Shown here piece by piece: positions 11,471 through 23,094 of a DNA stretch of 64,000 nt. Each line of letters starts with the position of its first letter. The first letter of the stretch is position 1. Origin of the DNA: Oenanthe sinensis. Its lineage: Eukaryota > Streptophyta > Magnoliopsida > Apiales > Apiaceae. The position numbers were made by a program, and so were the translations under genes. The notes below the pieces were generated by a model that made no database searches, was not told the DNA's origin, and saw nothing but the letters and a program-made list of their open reading frames with translations. The DNA is taken from the NCBI GenBank assembly GCA_028671895.1, contig CM053796.1, positions 31,556,860 to 31,620,859 of the forward strand, read 5' to 3'.

Positions 11471-14100
11471 CTAGAGCCAATTACCCAAGTATCCAATACT
11501 CATGGAACTAGTGTGACTTTCGTGCTTCTGCTGCGACAAAGCCTTAGTCAATGTGTCTGCAATATTATTATTAGTATACACTTTACATATATGTATATCT
11601 CCTTGATCATTAATCTCATTAATTAGGTGATATCTCCTAAGTACATGCCCAAACAGCCTCCTTGGCTGCTTCACAAGCATCAATATACTCAGGTTCTATT
11701 GTAAAATCAACAATTGTCTTTGCTGTGAACCATTCCAGCATACAACATCTCAATAAAACACAAAGCCAGACAGAAACATTAAATTATCGTTATCTGTCTA
11801 GAAACCAGTATCACTGAAACCTCTTACAACTAGCTTCACATCTCCTCCATATAACAAGAATGAATCTTTAGTCCTCTTTAAGTACTTAAGAATATTCTTG
11901 ACTATCGTCCAGTGACCTTCACCTGGATTAGATCGGTATCTACTCATCATGGTTAAAGCATACGAGACACCAGGACAAGTACATATCATTGCATACATTA
12001 TAAAACCAATTGCTGACGCATATGGAATTTTACTCATGCAGTCCCTATCATCCAATGATTTAGGACAAATTTTATTTTGAGATCACTATCCCATGAGACA
12101 TTGGGACATATCCATTTTAGTCTCTTTGCATTTGAAATCGATGCAAAACTTTGTCAATGTATGTACTCTAAATTAGGCCGATCAATCACCTTGATCTATC
12201 TCTATAGATCTCGATCCCTAATATATATGTCACATCGCCTAAGTCTTTCATTGAGAAATTATTTCTCAACCAAGTCTTCACAGTCTGTAGAGAAGGAATG
12301 TCATTCCCTATTAGTAATATATCATCAACATATAATACTAGGAAGGCCTCATGGCTCCCACTAAACTTCTTGTAAACACAAGTTTCATCTTCATTCTGAA
12401 TAAAGTCAAACTCTTTTTGACTGTTTCATGAAAACAAATGTTCCATCTCCTCGAGGCCTGCTTTAATCCATAAATGGATCGACGCAACTTACATACATTT
12501 CCAGCATCCTTTAGATCAACAAAACCCTTAGGGTGTGTCATGTATACATCCATATCTTCTTCAAGGCTCTCATTTAAGAAAGCGGTTTTGACATCCATTT
12601 GCCAGATTTCATAGTCATAGTAAGCAGCTATAGCAAGCAAAATCCTGATGGACATGACCATAACAACTGGTGAAAAGGTCTCATCATAGTCAATACCATG
12701 AATTTTCTTGAAACCTTTTGCCACCAATCGTGCCTTATAGGTCTGTACATTAGCATCCATGTCGGTCTTCTTCTTGAAAACCCACTTGCACCCTATAGGT
12801 TTTACCCCTTCAGGTGGATCAACCAAAGTCCATACTTGATTAGTATACATGGATTCCATCTCAGATTTAATGGCATCCAGCCATCTCTTAGAATCTGGAG
12901 TGTTTATAGTATCTAGGTAGGTGAGAGGCTCATCTTCATCCACAAGCATCACATCACCATCTTGAGTCAAGAGAAATCCATATTATCTCTCGGGCTCATG
13001 GCGAATCCTACTAAACCTACGAACACCTGTGTTTCTTGAGCAGTATTATTTTTCTTGTACATTCTACTCAGGTTCCTCCACTGGTTCAACGTTATCATGT
13101 GGGTCTCAAACTTCATTGAGATCTATTATCCTCCCACTGTCTCTCAGCAGTTCGAGCAACAAACACTTTATTCTCGGAAGGATTATAGAAAGAATAACCC
13201 CTTGTTTCAGTTGGGTATTCCACAAAATTATATTTATCTGATTTTGGTCCTAGCTTGTCATAGATTAGACGTTTCACAAACGCTTCACATCCCCAAATTT
13301 TTATAAATGACATGCTGTGACGTTTCTCAGTCCATATCTCATAAGGATTCTTTTGAACCATTTTAGTAGGAACAATGTTAAGTGTATGTGGAGCCGTTTC
13401 CAGAGTGCAACCCCAGAAACTAATTGGAAGATTTATTGACTCAACATTGATCGCACCATGTCCAACAAGGTGTGATCCCTCCTATCAAAAACCTTTCTTT
13501 GATATTTTCTACTTCATCTTTATAGTCTTTGAACTTTTCAAATGATTCGGATTAGTTCTTCAAAAGATACATATATCCGTATCTACTAAAATAATTAGTA
13601 AATTTTATGAAGTTAATAAAATCTACCTTTTGTCATCGTACACATATGACCACATACATCACTATGTATAAGTCATACCCATTCAATGATCCCTTCACCA
13701 TGTCCGGTAAAAGGAGCTTTAGTCATTTTGCCAAATAAGCCAAGATTCACATCCTTTTGTATAATTCATAATCAAACTTTTCCATGAATGCATCCTTATG
13801 TATTCTGAAAATGCGTTTCTCATTAATATGGCCTCAACAACAGTGTCAAAGGTAATATTTTATTTGAGTCACTTTAGAACATATAAATTGTTAATTAGTT
13901 GTACAACATTATAAGGCTCATCATCAAAATAGAATAAACAACTATTGTTATTTAATTAAAATAAAAAGCCTTTCTTGTCCAAACAAGAAACTGAAATAAT
14001 GTCTCTGCCAATTGCAAGCACGTTATAACAATTATCAAGTTCTAAATTTTCCTTATAGGCCAAAAATTAAGTAACGAGTTCCTCAAACCAGAGCAACTAT
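11471..14100 (-). pseudogene. pol: B pol remnant: integrase, RT, RNase H
   Basis: Minus-strand pieces include the RNase H tail with SQQKHESHTSSM (11471-11683), the NPGEGHWTIVKNILKYLKRT block (11798-12055), a long RT piece with the conserved GCKWVFKKKTDMD and KTAFLNESLEED blocks (12338-12970), the YVDD codons near 12325 in another frame, and the integrase KRHSMSFIKIWGC block (13113-13361). Integrase HHCC remnants occur near 13800-13860. There are at least eight frame breaks or stops, and segments of integrase are missing. It cannot encode an active polyprotein. Confidence 0.88.
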
Positions 14101-14930
14101 CTTTACTCCAATTCCAACCCGATACCTTAAGCTTGACCCTTATTGATCATCATCTTCCGATCTTCCAATTAAGCATGACAGTTTAATTTCCAGTCTCCCA
14201 ACTTTCCACAGAAGTGACAATCGTCTTCTTTATCAACACCTCATTCAGACTTTAGAGTCTGCTTTAGGGATTGGACTTTGGTTTGACAACGGAACTAGAT
14301 CAAATCTTCTCCTTGTCTTTCCATTTTCCTTTCCCTTTTGCATTCCCTATGTTTACCATCAATATAGTAGTAGTTCATGCATTTATCATATTACTTTCAG
14401 CAGTTCTCAACATGCTTAGCAACTCAGTGGGTGTTTTACCAATCTTATTCACTTTATTGTTCATAACAAAATAAGAATAATATTTGTCCGGAGATTGTAA
14501 GATCAAATCTAACTGTCTCCAGACCAATCTGGAAACCCAAAATATCAATGGTATTCATTATACCCTATAATCTTTAGAACATGTGGTGTAACCGGGTCTC
14601 ACTCTCCCTACTTGTAAGTGTATAGTGCCCTTTCAAATATATCTTGTGCTCAATCGTTTCATAAGCATCTATATGCTTGTATTGCTTCTTAAGCTCATCA
14701 CATATATTTGCGAGCATGAGACATGAAACATCAGTCGCAACATCAATTTCCTTCCAGTAAGCACTATGATTTGCACATGTTACATTCTCAACTTTAAGAG
14801 CAGGGGAAGAGATTTGACTAATATCGTGGTGCCCGAGGACGATCCTCAAGCTCCTATGTCAGTCAAGGAAATATATTCTCGTCAACTTGTCCTTCTCAAG
14901 AACTGATCGCATAGAGAAGTTGTTTGTGTT
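14101..14930 (-). pseudogene. gag: B gag remnant
   Basis: A minus-strand segment at 14574-14849 matches the N-terminal Gag region of C (start LRIVL, then DVSCLMLA, where C has DVACLMLA). A zinc knuckle at 14178-14219 reads CHFCGKLGDWKLNC. Its His has become Asp, so it is unlikely to bind zinc. The reading frame is interrupted many times between these points. Confidence 0.75.
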
Positions 14931-17109
14931 TATCATTTGATATCTACAATATTAAAGTGCATAAAATAAACTAGATTGCAATTTTAATATTAATTATGTT
15001 TAAGTGATTATGGTATATCATCATATACCTCCCACTATTTTTATCAAACTAATAGCCCTTACTATTAATTTGGAAAGTATATCCCATAATTCTTTCTAGT
15101 GAGCCAAGATCCATATTTCGTCATGTCCTAAGTCAACCACTGGAAGTCCTTAGAAAATGATTATTTAGGTAGACAACAGTTGTCAATTATATCATATATA
15201 ATTCTTGGATAGTTTGGTGAACAACGATTGATCTTATCTATCTAATAGACTTTTAACCAAACTCTATGCTTCTAAGTTCATAATAGTTGAATATAACCAT
15301 TTATTTTCACTTATTATGACGACTCAGTTAAGTTAGACCCAATGATACAACGGCCGAATATAACCGTTTATATTCGTCGCATCTCACCACGATAGATAGG
15401 AGTCCCCTGCCACTGACAGTCTTTCCCCTTATCGATCTAGGATTCGATGAGTGTTCATTCATTGGAAAGCATCCGAGTAAAACTTAATATTTTGTTAAGG
15501 GGTTTTAGAAAATTTATAACGATCATGATCACATCATAAAGAGATCCTCAATTTTTCCTTGAACCAAATATTTCAAATCGACATCTTAAATTGTTCATTT
15601 CCCAGGTAGATGGAGGATACCAATGGTCACACTTAAAACCCATCAGCCTTACGAATACGCATATCCGCTTTTGTCAGAAAATCCCAATTATAGATATCAA
15701 AAATCCATATTTAATTCCGTGTTTTAAAAATCCATATTTCATAAACACAAGAATCTCATGATCGTTTGTTAATTTTAAAATCTTGAATCGTTACAGATTT
15801 TATCTTGTTTAAGCAAACATGGCATGGGTGTCGTATCTAATACATACATGATTAATCAATATTAAGCATGCATCTCAATTATATCTACGCATACATACCA
15901 ATACATGCAATCATATACATATATGTAATGTGCGTAAATTAAACGTGTTTGGTTATGGCCCCATCCTATATGATATTTCCAAGCTAATGGAAATATCAAG
16001 GTCAGTCTATGGTGGTTTTAAAAATACTATCTATTACATGTCTTCTTTCTTCATTGCTTCATCATCCCCTTTTGGATCGCCTCCTTGCTTGTAAGTCTTC
16101 ATCGATAATTACATTGAAAAATAAAACTATTCTAATGAAATTACAAGAAGAACTCGAGTGACATTCGAGATAATTAAATTACAATAAATAAACGACATGC
16201 AAGTCGTATTTAGAAACCAAAACCATAAATCAAAACCACTATCCTATGGGTCTTTAGGCCATAACCATCCACCATGCTATCATATAACACATATAATATA
16301 TCTCATATTATATAATCATATCATATAATCATATATAACAAATTTCGAAATTTCAAAAAATTAAAAACAGATTTCTGAAGACAATAAATCGCTCTTTCGA
16401 GGCCCTTAACGACGTCAAACGCCTTACAGACCCGTCGGTGATAGCATAACTATCAGTTTTGTTTATTGGCCCGATTCCAGTCAGAAAACACATATCGTTT
16501 ACGAAAATCGGATACGGCAGTCAGATTTCTCCAAATCTGATGGTGTTTCAGAAATCGTATCATATACAATTCTCATAACAAAAACAAGCATATATCATAT
16601 ATACATATACAGAGATACATACAATCATCATATGATTATACATTACATGAATATCATATATCCATAATATATACATACATATACTCAAAATTTTAGAAAA
16701 TCAAATAATTTTCAGAAAATCATAAATCACCGTTTTGGAGGCTGTAACGACATCTAATGGCTTACAGACGCAGAGCTGACATACTCAGTATTGCTCAGTG
16801 ACCCGATTCCAGTCAGAAAACACATATCGTTTGCGAAAATCGGACAACTGACACAGATTTCAGAAAATCAACGGCAGCCGTTTCAGAATTCGTATCGAAT
16901 ACGATTCCCATAATAAGAACAAACATGTATCATATACATACATCAACACACATAATCATCACATGATTATATATCATATAAATATCATATATTCATAATA
17001 TATATAAACATATACATATTATATAAATATAAAATCATGATAGATCGCATACATGCTTATATATCAAAAACTGTTAAGCACATAACCGAATTAAAACGTT
17101 TCGCAAGTA
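14931..17109 (-). other. B 5' leader (conserved block plus tandem duplication)
   Basis: No coding potential. About 15150-15850 is nearly collinear with the C leader (24155-24860, opposite strand), roughly 95% identical where compared, much closer than the coding regions or LTRs. It includes the AACGGCCGAATATAACCGTT palindrome-like motif. At 16340-17000 a block is duplicated in tandem with a 332-bp period (CCGATTCCAG at 16471 and 16803). The remainder is AT-rich with many CATATA repeats. Confidence 0.7.
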
Positions 17110-17121
17110 GCTCTGATGCCA
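17110..17121 (-). promoter_or_regulatory. B primer binding site
   Basis: Reads TGGCATCAGAGC on the minus strand, one base from the TGGTATCAGAGC primer site of C, E and F. It pairs with the 3' end of initiator tRNA-Met, one base after the 5' LTR. Confidence 0.85.
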
Positions 17122-17122
17122 T

Positions 17123-18626
17123 TGTAGGGTTTCGTGACACAAACGCAGCGGAATAAACGCGAAAAATAAATCAAAATAGCGAAACCCTCCGCAGGATCCA
17201 TGCGAAAACAAAAGATTTAATTCGGAGATAAAGAATAAATACCTTTAGAAGCTTTAACAGTTCATTAATGGAAGATTAATGGAGGTCCAAAGCTTGTTTA
17301 ATCACCACGTATCCCGCTCTCGCGATCTACGCTCTACGGTATCCACACGAACACTTTTCATGAAGGATTGATGTGTACTAGCACCCGAAAACTTCTTCTC
17401 TCTCTATCTTCCTCCTCTCTCAAAGCGGCTAAGGTTTTTGTAAAATCTCTGTCTTATTAAATCAGCCCATAAAGAGATTATATAGAGAGGAATAAGTTTT
17501 CTAATTATAATCCAATTATAATTAATACTAATCCAAAATTCTAAATTATTTAATTAAGTCTCACTTAATTAATTAATTATTAATTTTGGAATTAGTTTAA
17601 GTAATTCATTTATTCTATTTATATAATTAATTAAGTCATACTTAATTAATATCATAAATAAAATAAATTACTTATTTAATTTAAATTCATAATTTAAATT
17701 ATTTCTCCTTCAAGCGTTCTTTGTGTGTGACCCTGTAGGTTATTATTACGTTGGCAACAATTTTAATATCTAATTAAAATTGTAAACAATGAGCGGCATC
17801 TAGTAATACATCATTAAGCCTTTCGTGAATAATGTTCCATGTAATATAATCCCTTTAATCTTGATATTATAGATTAAACTCAAGGCATGTCTCGTGTCAT
17901 CCTCTTCATAATTTAATCTTTATTTTCTTGATCGATGAGTAGACTATTAAAATCAAATCAACATTTGAGCACGACCGTGCATTTCATAGTCTCACTCAAA
18001 CAAGAGGCCAATAATATCACTCCTAAAATTAGGAGGATTAAATCTCATCTAGATCATTCATATTTCTCATACGATTCATAATATACCCAATGTCCACTTT
18101 TATCATCACCCGGTCAAAGGTAACTTTTAATGTAATCAAAGTATATTAATTCTCGTATAGAAATATAATGATTTCAGGTCTAAGGATCATTACACCATTA
18201 TCACAGTGAGAATTACTTATGACACTTACTTAACATGTAGAATCTCACGGCGGGTCATTCCAGTGCCATGCATTGATACATGCACTTATGTTCTTGACTT
18301 TAGTATCCCCATACCTATGACCAATGAGATGTGGTCATCTGTCAAGAAACATACTAGTCTTTGTGTATTATTATTGTCCTTAAATAATAATACTCGACTA
18401 GGGAATTTTAGGAATAAGATACTATTCATATAATCTCATTTTTAAGTCACATACTTAAAGATATATAATACGTATCAAAATTCCAAGGACATTTATTATG
18501 CTTTCAATTTATTACGCAGTAAATAAAACATAATAAATAAATAATAATCAATAAAACATAATCCTTAATAATAAATATTTTCCTTAAAATATAAAAAGTA
18601 TTGTCTCTAGAGCACAATTACTAACA
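17123..18626 (-). repeat. B 5' LTR (1504 bp)
   Basis: Same ends as the 9914 copy. It lacks about 37 nt after CTAGTAATACATCATT (near 17814) and 2 nt near 17487. A TATA-like sequence (TATATAA on the minus strand, near 17478-17484) could be the promoter. Confidence 0.93.
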
Positions 18627-18631
18627 GCAAG

Positions 18632-21508
18632 AACAAATCTGACGCAGATCTTCTCGAGATGAATTGATCATCCACATACAAGAAAGATGTCGGGACTCAT
18701 TCGACTAAAGACAAGATGACCTGCCACTCCTTAACCATCGCATTATATCCAACTCTGACTTTAGAGATCAACCTTTTCAAAGCATTTATATAGTCAACAA
18801 TCAGTGGATTCTGCAAGTTCAAGTTGTAGAATAAGTCTTCCGCCTCTTTGTTATAAGTTCCTTTCGCACAAACTCCCAATAGAATCTTCCTTGCATCATC
18901 CCATTTTTGTCCGATCCTTCTCTTGTCCAGATCAACTTGAGAATCAGCTAACCTTGCAAGCTCATGATCATACCGTTTCTCCTTGAGCTCCGCTTGCTTT
19001 TCAAGGAAAACAGCCTCATCCTGCATCATCTTCATTTTATAGAATTGAGCTTGTTCCAAGGCCAACTGTTGAGCTTCCAGGGTCTCTTTATCAACATGTA
19101 TTTCTTCAGGCTTTCCAGAAGACATTCCAGCACCTCCACCTTGTTCCTTCAAAGATCTTCTTATTGCATGTGCTAAAGGAACGTCCTCCATATCAGAATC
19201 TGAATCAAGTACCTTATGTACTTCTTCCTGATGATGGCTCAAGTCAATGAATGGCTCTTCTTGCTCGGCCACTACCGCCTTACCCTTCCTCTTTCTTTGA
19301 GCCTCTTCTTCATTTACCGGCTCATTTTCTTTGACAAAATCAGTAGTCTGTTCTTCAATTTCTTCAATAACTAGCGACTGCTGTCTCATCTCCTTTCCAC
19401 TCTCCCCCTTAGGTGAGTTATCCTGAACAACACCTTTCTCTCCAGACCCACCAGTAGCATAAGAACCACCAAAACCAGAACCCGAGGGTCCAGCACCATC
19501 ATTATTAGGGGGAGATTGATTGTACTATTCGTCAAAGCATTCTGGGGGAACTAAATGCCGAACTGCATACATCATTCTGCTGACCTCCGTTGCCATGGTA
19601 TGCAGAACGCTTTCTACGCTCCCCATTCTTTCATACAGAGTACTGCCCAAGACACCACCAGCATGGCCCAAGTCATTCACCTTGTTCGTCATTTCGTCTA
19701 AACCTGTAGCCTGACTTGTCATTCGTGCTGCGTAGTCATCAAGAGCCCTCTTGTTGTCACCAACATTTTCTCCTAACTGCCCCATCGACTGCCCGAACTG
19801 CTTCAACTGATTTTCAACTGAAGTCATACGCGTATCAAGATTTTCAAGAACCAGGGACGGTGTTTGGCTTGGGTGTGCTCGCTCTAAAAATCGTTCTGTT
19901 ACTGTTTGTCACTCTGTTTCGGGCCTTAAAAATGAAGGTCCATCACTCCCTAAACGCTCACACACACTCCCTTTCTCACGCTCGTGTATGTCTTCAACAA
20001 TAGTCCTGAAAGTGAAAGCAGTACCTGCAGAAACTGGATAAGCAAAGTAAGTAACAGTTATGGGATCTGTTCCTGTCATATCCTGAGGTGGAATCTCAGG
20101 CTAAGAGGCTGCAGAGTGTTCTAGTACAACATCAGAACCGATCCTCTCTGCAGCATCAGTATGTACCGGTGAAGGTACTTCGAAAGCAATGAAAGCTTCT
20201 TGCCTTTCTGAAGTAACAGGCTCTTCAAAAGGCATAAAATCCTCACCAAAATCCCTATGTGTAGAAGGTGCAAGGGGCGAACCACTCTCGTGAGGTGGAG
20301 TGGTTGTGATAGACACACTAGGTTTGGACTGGGCTTGTGAAGTTGCAGCATGTGAAAATTTGGCTTTCTTCCGAATAAGAGGCTGCACTTCGGGGTCACT
20401 CTCAGAACCCTCACCTAAATCCACAGGTGCCTGCCTTTTGACTCCCGTCAGCGAGGGTGAAAGAGAGGAAGTAAGAGTATCAGACTCAGAATCAGAAATA
20501 TAGCTCTCGCCCTGGGATAGATCCTGCGGGTTAGCAGAATCTTGGGCCACGGAATCAGATTTAGATGAAGAAGTATTAGTAGTGTGAACAGAGAGATGCT
20601 CTTGTTCAAAGAAATTACCTTCTTCATTACCTTGTCCAGCAAAGGAGGCAGAATCAGCATGTGGAGTAGGTTGTCTGTCCCTTTGACCGGAAGAAGATTG
20701 ACCGTGAGAATGTCCATCATCATCGTCATCTTCATCACCAAGATTGTCGTCAGGAATCCCCTGGAATGCGTCAGCATGGGCAGATGGATTCTGAGCATGT
20801 GATGAAATGTGGGAGGTCCCCGCCATTGAAGTAATACCTGCATCATACGTAATCCACACTTGAATGTTATCAGGAATAGACATTGCTTTACCGTGATCTT
20901 TGTCTTGATTAGCAATCGTTGTGAGGGACTTGGTGCCCATGCCCAGTGATGCAGATGTTGCACTTGTTGCAAATGCCTGTCGCACAGATAAAGCATCAAT
21001 CGGTACTAAGTGATTAATAAGCATTTGTAAGAAGCGAGGATACCAGCATACAACATTAGTAGTTGTAATGTCTCTGCTTGCAGGTGATCCCATTGCAGCC
21101 ACGATCTCCGATAGAATGATTCTGCCATAATTAATGTCCAGTTCACGTGCGAGGGAAATTGCAAAGGCCTACATGGGTATCGGAATCTGATGATAATCTT
21201 TTTCGCGTGCCCGAAAACATCTTGTGATGGCCTCGAAAAAGTAGTTCCATTCCACATAGAAGTATTGTTTCTGGATGGCGCCAGTTTAGATCCGTCCAGA
21301 AGGAGGGTAGCATCCAATCTCCTCAAAGAACTTGATACGTTCTGCTGTTGTAGGTTCGGGGTCATAAACATCTTTGATTGGGAACCCCAGAACCCTGTTG
21401 ACCACTTCCTCCGTCACTTGATATTCTTGACCTGCCAAGGTAAACCTGAAACCATAGGGGGTAGATTTGCTCCCGAATGTAACCGCACTAGTCCATAATT
21501 GTTGTAAT
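18632..21508 (-). pseudogene. F ORF3, middle part
   Basis: Minus-strand segments 21508-20104, 19827-19525 and 19389-18697 belong to one ORF3 broken by stops and shifts. From the N-terminal side: FEEIGCYPPSGRI followed by stop, WNYFFEAITRCF, a second stop after PIPM, then CWYPRFLQMLI (E: CWMPRFLQMV), a Ser/Asp-rich low-complexity region, an NLS-like RKKAKF cluster (20357-20385), a coiled-coil region (19525-19827), a Glu/Lys-rich region and a helical block near 18700-18880 that aligns with E. No signal peptide or membrane span is seen. C is inserted at 21513 and B at the other end. Confidence 0.8.
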
Positions 21509-21513
21509 GCATC

Positions 21514-23081
21514 TATTAGTGTAGGTGCCCTAGAGGCAATACAATGTTTCTTTTAATAGACCTTTATGTCATTTGATTATTCAATAAACGTATTTATTAT
21601 GACTTTAAATACTGCGATATATTTGTTAGCATAATAAATGTCCTTAGAATCATGATACACATTGTATAGTTTAGTACATGACTTGAACTTGAGATTATAT
21701 AATAGATCATATTCTTAAATGTCCCTAGTCGAGTATTATTATTATAGGACAATAATAATACATAAATAGACTAGTATGTTGTTTGACAGATAACCACATC
21801 TCATTGGTTATAAGTATGGGGATACTAAGGTCAACACATAGGTACATGCAGGAGTACATGGTACTGGACAGACCCATAGTGAGATTCTTCATGTTTAATA
21901 AAGTCATAAGAAAGACTCACAGTGATAATGGTGTAATGATCCTTCGACTTGAGATCATTATAATTCTGTATGAGGATTAATATACTTTGACTACATTAAA
22001 AGTCACTTTTGACCGGGTGATGATAAAAGTGGACATCGGGTATATCATGAGTCGTATGAGAAATATGAATGATAGATAAAGGATTTAACCCTCCTATAAT
22101 TAGGAGAGATATTATTGGCCTCTTGATTGAGTGAGACTATAAAATGCATGGCCATGCTCAAATAATGATTTGTTTTTCATAGTCTACTCATGGATCAAGT
22201 AAACCCGGATTAAATATTGAAGAGGATGACTAAATTCATGCCTTGAGTTTAATCTATAATATATATGGTTAAAGGGGTTATATTACACGGAAACATTAAT
22301 CACGAAAGGTTTTATCGAATCACGATTTAATTATTATTTAATTGGGTAGCAATGATGTATTACTAGATACCGCTCATTGTTTATAATTTTATTGGAGAAT
22401 AAAATTATTGCTAATTAAATAATAGCCTATAGGGTCACACACATAGAGTACTTAGAGGAATAGTTAATTTAAATTATAGATTTAAATTAATTGATGATTA
22501 TTTGAATTTTATTATATTAATTAAGTGAGACTTAATTAATTAAAATAATATAAATTCGAATTCGAATTTGAATTCTGCCCTTAATAATTAAGTGTGACTT
22601 AGTTATTAATTAAATAATAAAATTCGGTTTTATTATTTAATCCTAAACCTACATGGGTTAGGCTTTGCTGTTATGGGTTGCTATTATGGGCCTATTAACC
22701 AACCATTATAAATAGATAATGTAGGGTTAATAGGTATTAAGTTTTTAAGAAAAACGAACCCTAGCAACAGCAAAGGCAGAAAGAAAAGGCAGAGGCATAA
22801 TTCGAAATCATCAAAGGAGGCTAGTACATCCATTCCGTAATCAAGATCGTGAGACGTTCTTGAAGGTGCTCGTGTGGATACTATAGAGGTGCTTTCGAGA
22901 GGAAGACACAAGTCGTGAAAGCTAGGATCTCCGTTGAGTTCATGTAAGTCAAGACCAGACAAAGGTATGATTCCGTTTCACCATAATCTGTCAATCTTAT
23001 ACATGATCCTGCGTTAGGGTTCCAAAATTTTTCGTTATATTTACGTTTAATCCGCTGCGTTTTATGCCTCGGAACCCAACA
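21514..23081 (+). repeat. C 5' LTR (1568 bp)
   Basis: Ends GGAACCCAACA. TATA box TATAAATAG at 22707-22715 marks the likely promoter. The first base pair TG is mutated to TA at 21514-21515; the 3' LTR still has TG. Confidence 0.95.
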
Positions 23082-23082
23082 A

Positions 23083-23094
23083 TGGTATCAGAGC
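23083..23094 (+). promoter_or_regulatory. C primer binding site
   Basis: TGGTATCAGAGC one base after the LTR, complementary to the 3' end of initiator tRNA-Met; primes minus-strand synthesis. Confidence 0.95.

Larger units (their letters stand above)
9914..18626 (-). mobile_element. Element B: Angela/BARE-like copia, coding region eroded, LTRs almost identical
   Basis: Perfect TSD GCAAG (9909-9913, 18627-18631). LTRs 9914-11456 and 17123-18626 differ by about five substitutions, a 2-nt indel and one deletion of about 37 nt in the right copy. The interior (5.7 kb) shows minus-strand gag, integrase, RT and RNase H remnants in many broken frames. The leader (14931-17109) is, by contrast, well conserved with C. 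Young LTRs plus old coding decay suggest mobilisation by proteins from another element. B interrupts ORF3 of F. Confidence 0.93.

Noticed and set aside
19505..19516. AGGGGGAGATTG on the plus strand as a polypurine tract
   Set aside because: F is on the minus strand and no LTR follows; it is the complement of a coding stretch in ORF3.
20121..20999. Minus-strand ORFs 20121-20414 and 20448-20999, and plus-strand ORFs at 20300 and 20584
   Set aside because: Other frames of the F ORF3 low-complexity region.
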